Assembly: GCA_947461985.1 (NCBI GenBank)
Contig: CANHNT010000122.1
Location: 1-6,095 of the forward strand
DNA: 6,095 nt
Reading direction: 5' to 3'
DNA from: Bacteroidota bacterium
Lineage (GTDB): Bacteria > Bacteroidota > Bacteroidia > Chitinophagales > Chitinophagaceae
Positions 1-6,000 of this stretch are shown piece by piece (position 1 is the stretch's first letter; each line of letters starts with the position of its first letter). Under the pieces are notes generated by a model. It was given only the letters and a program-made list of their open reading frames with translations. It had not been told where the DNA came from and did not search any database. Both the position numbers and the translations under genes were made by a program.

Positions 1-605
1 ATGTTATTTAGATACTTCAATGCAACATTTATATCCGTTTGTGCATTATGGTGTGGCTCCATCGACAACAATTCTCTAATGATAAAAAGTATATGCGATT
101 TGCCTTTTTTAGGCGGAATATATCGTTCAATTTTATCACTGAAAAACAATACCCCTACTTTATCATTGTTGGTCATCGCACTAAACGAAAGCACCGCACA
201 AATTTCAGTAATCATATCGCGTTTGCTTTGCTTATTTGTTCCAAACAATGAGCTAGCACTTATATCAACTAACAACATCAAGGTCAATTCACGTTCCTCC
301 TCAAACACTTTAATGTGTGGCGTATTCAAACGAGCAGTCACATTCCAATCAATGCTTCTAACATCATCACCAAAAGCATATTCTCTCACTTCACTAAAAC
401 TCATTCCACGTCCCTTAAAAGCACTGTGGTATTCTCCTGAAAAAATGTGATTACTTAACCCTTTTGTACGAATTTCTATTTGGCGTACTTTAGATGTCAG
501 ATGTCGGATGTCGGATGTCGGATTTGAAAGGAGAGATGACTGATTATGGATGTCAGATGTCAGATTTTTATTTCGAAAATTAAAAATGGATTTTAGAATA
601 GACAT
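1..605 (-). CDS. DUF58 / vWA-like domain protein, partial, with repeat-encoded N-terminal extension
   Basis: The gene runs off the left edge, so the stop codon is not seen. From the ATG at 605-603, 201 residues are visible. Residues 39 onward match the Bacteroidota DUF58 family: KVRQIEIRTKGLS, then SGEYHSAFKGRGMSF (56-70), FGDDVRSIDWNVTAR (78-92), and a vWA MIDAS-type motif DxSxS (D114, S116, S118) with T190 as a possible third metal ligand. Family members normally sit directly behind moxR and are thought to act with that ATPase in envelope or stress functions; here moxR lies upstream on the same strand. The usual short leader of about ten residues before KVRQIEI is absent. It is replaced by 38 residues, part of them encoded by 7-bp repeats. 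No in-frame ATG, GTG or TTG occurs between 605 and the conserved core. The ATG is 4 nt after the stop of the preceding gene, with GAGAAG upstream, so coupled translation is plausible. The domain is certain; the start is not. Confidence 0.85.
   Translation of the reverse strand, partial: MSILKSIFNFRNKNLTSDIHNQSSLLSNPTSDIRHLTSKVRQIEIRTKGLSNHIFSGEYHSAFKGRGMSFSEVREYAFGDDVRSIDWNVTARLNTPHIKVFEEERELTLMLLVDISASSLFGTNKQSKRDMITEICAVLSFSAMTNNDKVGVLFFSDKIERYIPPKKGKSHILFIIRELLSMEPHHNAQTDINVALKYLNN
493..521. repeat. Outer left array of 7-bp repeats (four units)
   Basis: On the plus strand this reads as four tandem units of GATGTCR (one GATGTCA, three GATGTCG) plus a closing G. It lies inside the minus-strand reading frame entering the DUF58 core, encoding roughly TSDIRHLTS. 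It is inverted relative to the array at 1051-1079 and matches that array at 24 of 29 positions. The unit length of 7 is not a multiple of 3, so copy-number change would shift the frame. Confidence 0.9.
549..563. repeat. Inner left array of 7-bp repeats (two units)
   Basis: Two tandem copies of GATGTCA plus a closing G, in the same orientation as the array at 493-521 and separated from it by 27 bp. It also lies in the open frame upstream of the DUF58 core. It is inverted relative to the array at 1051-1079, with one mismatch in the best 15-nt alignment. Confidence 0.85.
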
Positions 606-609
606 ATAC

Positions 610-975
610 TTACTTCTCGATTTTTGATTCAAAATATTTAATTAATCCATTTAAAACTCTTGCACATTCACTAATTTTTGATTGTAATAATGTACTTTTT
701 TCAGAAGTAATGAAACCTAAATCTTCAGAAATTATTAATAATGTTTCTACTTCATACAATGATCCTCTTGATATATGTAAAAATTGAATCGTATCTTTTG
801 TATGATTTCGACCATGACCTTCAGCAATGTTTGAAGGAACAGAAACAGAAGCACGTTTTATTTGGCTAATTAGTCCAAATTTTTCATCAGATGGAAAAGA
901 ATTTAATTCAACATAAATTTCCTTTACCAAATCTTTTGATTTCTTCCATGCATCCAATTCTTTATACGAACTCAT
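610..975 (-). CDS. Four-helix-bundle protein, S23 / 23S rRNA intervening-sequence protein family
   Basis: A 121-residue protein of the usual family length (about 115-125). Hallmarks are ELDAWKKS (6-13), FPSDEKFGLISQIKRASVSV (27-46), the signature SNIAEGHGR (48-56) and FLHISRGSLYEVETLL (65-80), followed by a C-terminal helix. These match the family named after ORFs in 23S rRNA intervening sequences (PF05635/TIGR02436). That family includes Avd, the pentameric accessory protein of diversity-generating retroelements. The biochemical role of free-standing members is not established; basic surfaces and the Avd link suggest nucleic-acid or RNP binding. There is no signal peptide or membrane segment. 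It lies between moxR and the DUF58 gene on the same strand and is flanked by inverted heptamer arrays. The 75 bp before the start are very AT-rich, without a Shine-Dalgarno site or a full TAnnTTTG box, so it may rely on moxR transcription. No reverse transcriptase or template/variable repeat is visible in the window. Confidence 0.93.
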   Translation of the reverse strand: MSSYKELDAWKKSKDLVKEIYVELNSFPSDEKFGLISQIKRASVSVPSNIAEGHGRNHTKDTIQFLHISRGSLYEVETLLIISEDLGFITSEKSTLLQSKISECARVLNGLIKYFESKIEK

Positions 976-1050
976 CTAACTAATAATATTTACTATTTAA
1001 TTTATTTCTATTTTTCTTTAAGTTGCTACAAACTACTAACTTAAATCTAC

Positions 1051-1079
1051 CTGACATCTGTCATCTGACATCCGACATC
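1051..1079. repeat. Right array of 7-bp repeats (four units), inverted relative to the left arrays
   Basis: On the minus strand this reads GATGTCG, GATGTCA, GATGACA, GATGTCA and G. It starts 5 nt downstream of the moxR stop codon (1087-1085). In a moxR-DUF58 transcript it would pair with the array at 493-521 over 29 positions, with 24 Watson-Crick pairs, one G-U and four mismatches, enclosing the S23 gene in a loop. Confidence 0.9.
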
Positions 1080-1084
1080 AACTC

Positions 1085-2086
1085 CTAAGGCACTTCCACA
1101 GCATTCAAAATTTCATTCACAATCATTTCGCTTGTCATGTTTTCGGCTTCGGCTTCGTATGTCAAACCTACCCGATGGCGCATAACATCCATACAAACAG
1201 CTCGAACATCTTCAGGAATTACATAACCTCTGTGCTTAATAAATGCATACGCTTTTGATGCCAATGCCAAATTAATACTGGCACGAGGCGAAGCCCCATA
1301 ACTAATCATTGGTTTTATTTTTGCCAGTTTATATTTTTCAGGTGCACGAGTGGCAAACACAATATCTAAAATATACTTTTCAATTTTTTCATCCATATAT
1401 ATTTCACGCACTAAATTTCTGGCTTCCAAAATTTCTGCTGGCGAAACCACCGGGTTAATTTTTGATTGCAAACTCGGATTTATATTCTGGCGAATAATCA
1501 TTCTTTCCTCTTCTAATTCAGGATAACCCACCACAATTTTCAACATAAAACGATCCACTTGTGCCTCTGGCAACGGATACGTTCCTTCTTGCTCAATCGG
1601 ATTTTGAGTAGCCAAAACTAAAAATGGTTCTTCCAATTTAAACGTAGTGTCGCCCAATGTAATTTGCTTTTCTTGCATGGCTTCCAACAAGGCACTTTGT
1701 ACTTTTGCTGGTGCCCGATTAATTTCATCAGCCAATACAAAATTTGCAAAAATTGGACCTTTACGAACCTGAAACTGATTTTGTTGTTGATTATAAATCA
1801 TCGTTCCTACAATATCGGCAGGTAATAAATCGGGGGTAAACTGAATACGAGCAAACTTCCCACTAATTGCTGTTGAGAGCGATTTAATAGCCAACGTTTT
1901 CGCCAAACCCGGCACACCTTCCAATAACACATGTCCTTGTGCTAATAAGCCAATCAGCAAGCGTTCCATCATGTATTTTTGACCCACAATTGATTTATTT
2001 AATTCTAGGTTCAATAATTCAATAAAAGCACTCTTTTGATGTATTTTTTCGTTCAGCTGACGAATATCCATTGATGTGTTTTCCAT
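1085..2086 (-). CDS. moxR: MoxR-family AAA+ ATPase
   Basis: A 333-residue cytoplasmic MoxR ATPase (AAA_3 type). Visible motifs in order: Walker A GVPGLAKT (57-64, the MoxR variant with Ala before Lys), FTPDLLPADIVG (83-94), Walker B FVLADEINRAP (116-126), sensor 1 LATQNP (158-163), EAQVDRF with the likely arginine finger R179, and sensor 2 GASPRAS with R268. The C-terminal lid follows and ends ILNAVEVP. MoxR proteins are chaperone-like ATPases that work with vWA-domain partners, and the DUF58 gene downstream fits that. The frame is open up to 2173, but the extra 29 residues are hydrophobic and unlike the family. A -7 box at 2105-2112 falls inside that extension, so I place the start at 2086-2084 (MENTSMDIRQ). 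The ATG at 2071-2069 is a possible alternative. The gene is intact, with stop codon TAG at 1087-1085. Confidence 0.96.
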   Translation of the reverse strand: MENTSMDIRQLNEKIHQKSAFIELLNLELNKSIVGQKYMMERLLIGLLAQGHVLLEGVPGLAKTLAIKSLSTAISGKFARIQFTPDLLPADIVGTMIYNQQQNQFQVRKGPIFANFVLADEINRAPAKVQSALLEAMQEKQITLGDTTFKLEEPFLVLATQNPIEQEGTYPLPEAQVDRFMLKIVVGYPELEEERMIIRQNINPSLQSKINPVVSPAEILEARNLVREIYMDEKIEKYILDIVFATRAPEKYKLAKIKPMISYGASPRASINLALASKAYAFIKHRGYVIPEDVRAVCMDVMRHRVGLTYEAEAENMTSEMIVNEILNAVEVP

Positions 2087-2104
2087 ACTATTTTTTTCGA
2101 GGCC

Positions 2105-2112
2105 CAAAAATA
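2105..2112 (-). promoter_or_regulatory. Candidate Bacteroidota -7 box for moxR
   Basis: The minus strand reads TATTTTTG, a full match to TAnnTTTG, 18 nt before the chosen moxR start. This would give a very short leader. No good TTTG -33 box lies 19 nt upstream (the position reads TTCA), so support is moderate. In such AT-rich DNA the motif can arise by chance. Confidence 0.35.
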
Positions 2113-2390
2113 GGCACAACTCAATAAAAAATGAAGTTAAAAAATATTTAAAAAATAAATTCCAACATTTCATTCAAATATCAAATGTGATTTTCATTTT
2201 TTTTGAGGTCGAGGACATCTTCTTTGATCATCTTCAGTGGCTATGGCACAGATTAACGATTTAACATTGTGAGGCTTTTTTAGAACACTTCTTTTCAGCA
2301 AATAGTTCAAATAAAATTGCTACATAAAGTTGAATATTTAAAACGGAGCGTCGCCACAAAAGATGAAGAGAGTCATTGCCGATGATTCCC
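2113..2390. other. Intergenic stretch with no supportable gene
   Basis: Between the moxR promoter candidate and the yidC terminator there are about 280 bp in which I see no gene, tRNA or repeat array. Reading frames on both strands are short and broken by stops. The part from about 2205 to 2390 is less AT-rich than the surrounding spacers and could be a decayed gene or a dispersed repeat, but nothing in it is recognisable. Confidence 0.5.
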
Positions 2391-2422
2391 AAAAAAAAAC
2401 GAACCATTGCTAGTTCGTTTTT
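2391..2422 (-). terminator. Rho-independent terminator of yidC
   Basis: The arms AAAAACGAAC (2395-2404) and GTTCGTTTTT (2413-2422) are perfectly complementary over 10 bp around an 8-nt loop. Read on the minus strand, the GC-containing stem is followed by a run of nine T (2399-2391). It begins 8 nt after the yidC stop codon (2433-2431), the right place and orientation to end that transcript. Confidence 0.8.
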
Positions 2423-2430
2423 GGATGTTA

Positions 2431-4188
2431 TTATTTCTTTTTAATTTGTTGTTGCTGTTGTTGCATTTCCATCATTTTTTTCATCAACTTGTTTTCTTTA
2501 GGAGGTGCACTTCGTTTGGCTTTTATTTGAGAATGAATTTTATCTGGGTCAATAATCCATTGTTGAATTACAAATTGCAAGGCTAACGTAATTACATTGG
2601 ATACAAAATAATAAAAGGTCAATGAAGCCGATAATTTATTGAAAATTCCTAAAAACATTACGGGCATAATGAATGGTAAATACTTCATCATTGGATTGCT
2701 TTGATCGCCGCCCATATTCATATTCATACTATAAAGTGCTAATACTAAACTCGTAATTACAAATAAAATAGTGAACAAACTAATATGATCGCCATAAAAA
2801 GGAATGGTAAATGGTAAATCATAAATAGAATCGTATGTAGATAAATCTTTCGCCCAAAGGAATTTAGATTGTCTTAACTCAATGGATTGTGGGAAAAACG
2901 AAAGCAATGCAAAGAAAACCGGTAATTGCAACAATGCTGGCAAACAACCTCCTAAGGGGTTTACACCTGCTTCTCGATATAATTTCATTTGGTCAACTCC
3001 GTAAGCTTGTTTGTCTTCGCCATGTTTTTCTTTCAACTCATCTAGCTCAGGTTTCAATGCTTTCATTTTTGCACTCGATACATAACTTTTGTATGTAAAT
3101 GGCGACATCAATAAACGAAGAATAAAAGTAAGGATTAAAATGACTACTCCAAAACTTGAAAAGAATTTAGATAAGCCATAGAAGATGGGTAAAATAATCC
3201 ATTTATTTATATATTTTATAAATCCAAAAATACCATAACTCAATGGGATAATTTCTTCTAAATCGTTATTGTATGTTTTCAATAATCGATAATCATTGGG
3301 GCCTACAAACATTCTAAAATCAAGACTTGCCACATTTTGCAATGTCATATTAGCGGTCATAGTTGACAATGTTTTGGCAACGGTATCAGCTTTAGATTCG
3401 GTAGTTACTTTAGCTAAAGAAATAATTTTTGCATCGGGAATGAGTGTAGTATTAAAATAATGTTGTTTAAAACTCAACCATTTAATTGGGTCTTTAATAT
3501 CTGTCGTTTCTTTATCTTTAATATCAGTAATTTCTACCCCATCTTTTTCAGTATTAGAGCAAAGTTGAGTAAACTGTTGTTGAGTAGTCAAATCATGCTC
3601 AGTTAATAAAGATTGTGAGCTCCAATCCATCGAAATCGGAGTGGTTTTATCGGCAGTAATAGGCACTGCTTTCATAGCCATCATGAAGCCTTTATCCTCT
3701 AACGTATAGGTAATGTTGATGTTTGCATTGGCAAATGCGATCGATTTTTTATCGGCCGAAACGGTTGTTGTAAAAATTTCTGCTTTAGTGTGTACTAAAT
3801 TTCCTGCGGTAGATTTAAAACTGTAATCAATACTATTTTTATCGCCATCAAATAAAAATAACGGTTTCCCGTCGTACGTTTTAAAATTCTTTAATTGAAT
3901 TTTTGTAGCAAAAGCTCCTTTATTCGTCAAGGTTACAATCACATCATTGTTTTCAATTGTTGTTAATTCTTCTTTTGCAACGAACGATGCAGTATCAAGC
4001 ACGCCATTAGCAGCCAATGAGGCAGTATCAAGCATTTTTGCAGCAATTGGTGGGTGCATTTTTGCATTGGCAATTGAGTCTTTAGTAACTTGTGCTTGAA
4101 ATTTAGTTTCTGCGTTTTGGTTATAAAGAATATAGCCAACTAACAAAAGCATCAATAATCCAAACCCAGCAATCGTATTTTTATCCAT
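2431..4188 (-). CDS. yidC: Membrane protein insertase YidC (Oxa1/Alb3 family)
   Basis: A 585-residue inner-membrane insertase that inserts membrane proteins alone or with SecYEG. TM1 is at 3-22. A long periplasmic domain follows (about 80-315), carrying the conserved WLSFKQHYF (237-245) and GPNDY (296-300). The catalytic Oxa1-like domain follows: TM2 345-363 with the conserved Arg R358, a cytoplasmic helical hairpin (365-405), GGCLPALLQLP (413-423) in TM3, then TMs near 468-486, 503-519 and 522-540. The tail is basic and includes a six-Gln run (576-581). Length and architecture are normal for Gram-negative, Bacteroidota-type YidC. The frame stays open to 4356, but the added 56 residues overlap a -7 box at 4209-4216 and precede the typical MDKNTIAGFG anchor, so I start at 4188-4186. 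The linker at 50-75 contains two LDTAS copies 11 residues apart. The upstream neighbour is a secreted protein gene with its own terminator, so yidC is probably transcribed alone. Confidence 0.97.
   Translation of the reverse strand: MDKNTIAGFGLLMLLLVGYILYNQNAETKFQAQVTKDSIANAKMHPPIAAKMLDTASLAANGVLDTASFVAKEELTTIENNDVIVTLTNKGAFATKIQLKNFKTYDGKPLFLFDGDKNSIDYSFKSTAGNLVHTKAEIFTTTVSADKKSIAFANANINITYTLEDKGFMMAMKAVPITADKTTPISMDWSSQSLLTEHDLTTQQQFTQLCSNTEKDGVEITDIKDKETTDIKDPIKWLSFKQHYFNTTLIPDAKIISLAKVTTESKADTVAKTLSTMTANMTLQNVASLDFRMFVGPNDYRLLKTYNNDLEEIIPLSYGIFGFIKYINKWIILPIFYGLSKFFSSFGVVILILTFILRLLMSPFTYKSYVSSAKMKALKPELDELKEKHGEDKQAYGVDQMKLYREAGVNPLGGCLPALLQLPVFFALLSFFPQSIELRQSKFLWAKDLSTYDSIYDLPFTIPFYGDHISLFTILFVITSLVLALYSMNMNMGGDQSNPMMKYLPFIMPVMFLGIFNKLSASLTFYYFVSNVITLALQFVIQQWIIDPDKIHSQIKAKRSAPPKENKLMKKMMEMQQQQQQIKKK
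3989..4034. repeat. Pair of 13-bp direct repeats within yidC
   Basis: GCAGTATCAAGCA occurs at 3989-4001 and again at 4022-4034, 33 bp apart. It encodes two LDTAS copies 11 residues apart in the flexible linker after TM1 of YidC. The spacing is in frame, consistent with a small tandem duplication in a weakly constrained region. Confidence 0.7.
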
Positions 4189-4208
4189 TTTGTTTTTAAA
4201 ATTGGGTG

Positions 4209-4216
4209 CAAATATA
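4209..4216 (-). promoter_or_regulatory. Bacteroidota -7 box for yidC
   Basis: The minus strand reads TATATTTG followed by CA, a full match to TAnnTTTG, 20 nt before the chosen yidC ATG. The expected transcription start lies a few nt downstream, giving a leader of about 15 nt. The -33 position has only TTAA or TTTA rather than TTTG. The box sits inside the longer open frame and so favours the shorter yidC start. Confidence 0.6.
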
Positions 4217-4341
4217 GGGTTTTTCAATAAGGAAGTTAAAGAACTTATCCTTAATGGATTCCTAATGCATAAGAAAAATTTGAATCTAATAAAATTAGTA
4301 TCATTAAAGCAACGAGCAACAATTGTAATAAAAAAACGATT

Positions 4342-4373
4342 AAAATAAAACAGCACCCAAAATATGAGTGCTG
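4342..4373 (-). terminator. Rho-independent terminator of the secreted-protein gene
   Basis: On the minus strand CAGCACTC (4373-4366) pairs with GGGTGCTG (4358-4351), an 8-bp stem with one G-T pair and a 7-nt loop, followed by TTTTATTTT. It lies 25 nt beyond the stop codon of the gene ending at 4399, separating that unit from yidC. Confidence 0.72.
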
Positions 4374-4398
4374 ATTTATTATTTTTAAAATAGTATTT

Positions 4399-5151
4399 CT
4401 ATTTATTTATTCCATCTTTTTGCTCCAAATCTTTAGTAATTACTAAATACTCATCCGCATCTTTAATGCGTAAGAATTTTTTATATTGGTCATCATCAAG
4501 TATTTCACGAACACGTTTGTCACGCATCATATAACACTGTTTTAATTTATAATTTTTTTCTAAGCTGCTTAAATTTTTGTTTGTAATAATTAAATCTACA
4601 TCACGGCTACATTCTGAACAAATTCCTTTGAATACAGGGCGTTGTATTTTTGCCAAATCTAAATCATCACACAATACATCTAAATTAGTATAGCGTTTTT
4701 TAACGTACGTAGTTTTGTACTCATGCTCAGCAGAAGTCATTTTTACTTCTCTATCGTCTGGTAACACTTTTCTTACTACTTTTTTTACAACCTTTTTTTC
4801 TACTGAAGGCTTATAGTCGCCATAGGTAGTGTAATAACCACCAACTCGTCTACGTCTCAAACGACGCACTCTCGTGTCAGCGTCATCTTCAATTACTTTT
4901 TTTTCATTAAAGTATTTAGATTCATTTTCATTTTGACGAATAATTACTTTATATTCATCTTCCTTTGGCTTTTCATCCACTTCCTTTTTATCTAAATCTC
5001 TCGAGAATCCAACAATATTAAATTCATCTTGTTCTTTCATGTTGTTTTGAAAGTACTTGCTTTTTCTATTTTTATTAGTCTGTGCATTTGCATCCGAAAT
5101 CAAGCTAATACAAACTGTGCACAAGGCTAATGCTATAATTTTTTTTCTCAT
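4399..5151 (-). CDS. Secreted charged protein of unknown function
   Basis: I do not recognise a named family. The 250-residue product starts with a clear Sec signal peptide (MRKK, hydrophobic 5-18, likely cleavage after ANA at 21-23 with no lipobox), so it should be exported to the periplasm. The mature part is very rich in Lys, Arg, Asp and Glu. An acidic/basic region (40-92) comes first, then an Arg cluster RVRRLRRRR (94-102), a KKVVKKVVRK stretch (119-128) and a more ordered C-terminal part (155-240) with four Cys (161, 178, 181, 206), two as CSEC. The segment RVREILDDDQYKKFLRI (213-229) resembles the LTxxQ-type helix of Spy/CpxP-like periplasmic proteins, but too weakly for assignment. 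The gene has its own terminator and is divergent from the DUF2461 gene. The start is well supported by the signal peptide. The ORF is real; the function is unknown. Confidence 0.82.
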   Translation of the reverse strand: MRKKIIALALCTVCISLISDANAQTNKNRKSKYFQNNMKEQDEFNIVGFSRDLDKKEVDEKPKEDEYKVIIRQNENESKYFNEKKVIEDDADTRVRRLRRRRVGGYYTTYGDYKPSVEKKVVKKVVRKVLPDDREVKMTSAEHEYKTTYVKKRYTNLDVLCDDLDLAKIQRPVFKGICSECSRDVDLIITNKNLSSLEKNYKLKQCYMMRDKRVREILDDDQYKKFLRIKDADEYLVITKDLEQKDGINK

Positions 5152-5195
5152 TTTTATGAAAATAATTTATTTAAGATTGGAAAAGTATAAAAAGT

Positions 5196-5228
5196 TTTTT
5201 ACAATTTATACATTTACAGTTGTAAAAA
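5196..5228. promoter_or_regulatory. Inverted repeat in the divergent intergenic region
   Basis: TTTTTACAA (5196-5204) and TTGTAAAAA (5220-5228) are perfect 9-bp inverted arms, 15 bp apart, and a nested TTTACA-GT-TGTAAA palindrome lies at 5213-5226. The site lies between two divergent genes and ends 7 bp before the plus-strand ATG at 5236, so it could be an operator for either gene. The DNA is so AT-rich that chance symmetry is a real alternative. Near-matches to TAnnTTTG occur on both strands here, but none is perfect. Confidence 0.3.
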
Positions 5229-5235
5229 TAAACAA

Positions 5236-5898
5236 ATGTTGCAAAAAAACACCATAGATTTTTTAAAATCATTAAAAAAGAACAATAATAAACCCTGGTT
5301 TGATGAAAATCGAAAACATTATGAATCATCAAAAGCTGATTTTGAAATATTGGTTCAATCAATTATTGACGCTCTTGCCAAACTAAATGAACAATATGGT
5401 TTATTAAAACCAAAAGATTGTATGTTTAGGATTAACAGAGATGTTCGATTCTCAAAAGATAAATCGCCATACAAAACGAATTTGGGTGCAGGATTCACCA
5501 TTGGTGGCAAAAAAAGCAATATGGCAGGGTATTATATTCATATTGAACCCGGAAAAATGTTTATTGGTGGAGGCTTGTGGATGCCAGATGCAGATTCATT
5601 AAAAAAAATTAGGCAAGAAATAGATTATGATTTTTCTACTTTCGAAGCAATTATTTTAGAAAAAAAATTCTTTGCCAACTTTGGCAATTTATCAACAGAA
5701 AATAAATTAGTCAATGCACCAAAAGGTTATGAAACAAATAACCCAGCTGTAGAATACCTCAAACTAAAGAGTTATACTGTCACAATGCCTATTTTAGACG
5801 AAGATGTATTAAATAAAAGTTTTAAAAAGAAAATAAATGATCAAATTATTATACTGAATCCTTTTATTGAATTTATTAATAGGGCAATTATTAATTAA
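5236..5898 (+). CDS. DUF2461 domain-containing protein
   Basis: A 220-residue protein, full length for the DUF2461 family (PF09365/TIGR02453), whose biochemical function is not established. Signature segments are FLKSLKKNNNKPWFDENR (9-26), FRINRDVRFSKDKSPYKTN (64-82), GYYIHIEPG (98-106), GGGLWMPDADSL (111-122) with IRQEID (125-130) after it, and YLKLKSY (174-180). There is no signal peptide or membrane helix, so it is probably cytoplasmic. It is transcribed away from the secreted-protein gene across an 84-bp spacer. The start at 5236 gives the family's usual N-terminus a few residues before FLKSL. No Shine-Dalgarno sequence precedes it, which is normal for the phylum. It appears to be a single-gene unit, with a possible weak terminator overlapping its stop codon. 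Nothing indicates damage or transfer. Confidence 0.94.
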   Translation: MLQKNTIDFLKSLKKNNNKPWFDENRKHYESSKADFEILVQSIIDALAKLNEQYGLLKPKDCMFRINRDVRFSKDKSPYKTNLGAGFTIGGKKSNMAGYYIHIEPGKMFIGGGLWMPDADSLKKIRQEIDYDFSTFEAIILEKKFFANFGNLSTENKLVNAPKGYETNNPAVEYLKLKSYTVTMPILDEDVLNKSFKKKINDQIIILNPFIEFINRAIIN

Positions 5899-5910
5899 TT
5901 GAGTTTTTTT
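5885..5910 (+). terminator. Possible weak terminator of the DUF2461 gene
   Basis: CAATTA (5885-5890) pairs with TAATTG (5896-5901) around a 5-nt loop, followed by AG and seven T (5904-5910). The hairpin overlaps the stop codon and has only one G-C pair, so it would be a weak intrinsic terminator at best. Confidence 0.35.
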
Positions 5911-6000
5911 AGTATTAAAAAATGGTATTTTAAAAACATTTAAAGATATTTTGCTTAATAAATTGTAATTCTGATTGGAATGATTTATAATTGTACTTTG

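Larger units (their letters stand above)
493..1079 (-). mobile_element. Putative S23-gene cassette bounded by inverted 7-bp repeat arrays
   Basis: A 587-bp block contains one gene (610-975, minus strand) and is bounded by inverted arrays of GATGTCR units at 493-521 and 1051-1079, with a further copy at 549-563. It separates moxR from the DUF58 gene, which are normally adjacent, and its left end replaces the expected DUF58 N-terminus. Its right end begins 5 nt after the moxR stop codon. This is what one expects of an inserted element, comparable to the S23-bearing intervening sequences of some 23S rRNA genes. No transposase or clear target duplication is visible, so the mechanism of movement and even present mobility are inferences. 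Confidence 0.45.

Noticed and set aside
1..450. 149-codon plus-strand open frame
   Set aside because: The opposite strand encodes the strongly conserved DUF58 core over the same bases; the plus-strand product resembles nothing and is an antisense shadow.
1029..1035. TAGTTTG on the minus strand upstream of the S23 gene as a -7 box
   Set aside because: It is one base short of TAnnTTTG and has no paired -33 box, so it is not called as a promoter.
493..1079. CRISPR array or diversity-generating retroelement
   Set aside because: The repeats are 7-bp tandem units without spacers, and no cas gene, reverse transcriptase or template/variable repeat pair is visible in the window.
2087..2173. 29-residue N-terminal extension of MoxR
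   Set aside because: It is unlike the family N-terminus and contains a TAnnTTTG box, so the ATG at 2086 is preferred.
2076..2264. 62-codon plus-strand open frame
   Set aside because: It overlaps the moxR start and promoter antisense, has a low-complexity N-terminus and shows no recognisable domain.
2205..2319. About 40 open minus-strand codons, Lys/Arg-rich, ending PRPQKK
   Set aside because: There is no convincing start codon and no recognisable similarity; too short to call a gene or pseudogene.
4189..4356. 56-residue N-terminal extension of YidC
   Set aside because: It overlaps the upstream gene's terminator hairpin and the TATATTTG box; the typical YidC anchor begins at the ATG at 4188.
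5057..5257. 66-codon plus-strand frame and the 63-codon minus-strand frame at 5171-5362
   Set aside because: Both are antisense to well-supported genes (the signal peptide of the secreted protein, and DUF2461) and have no family features.
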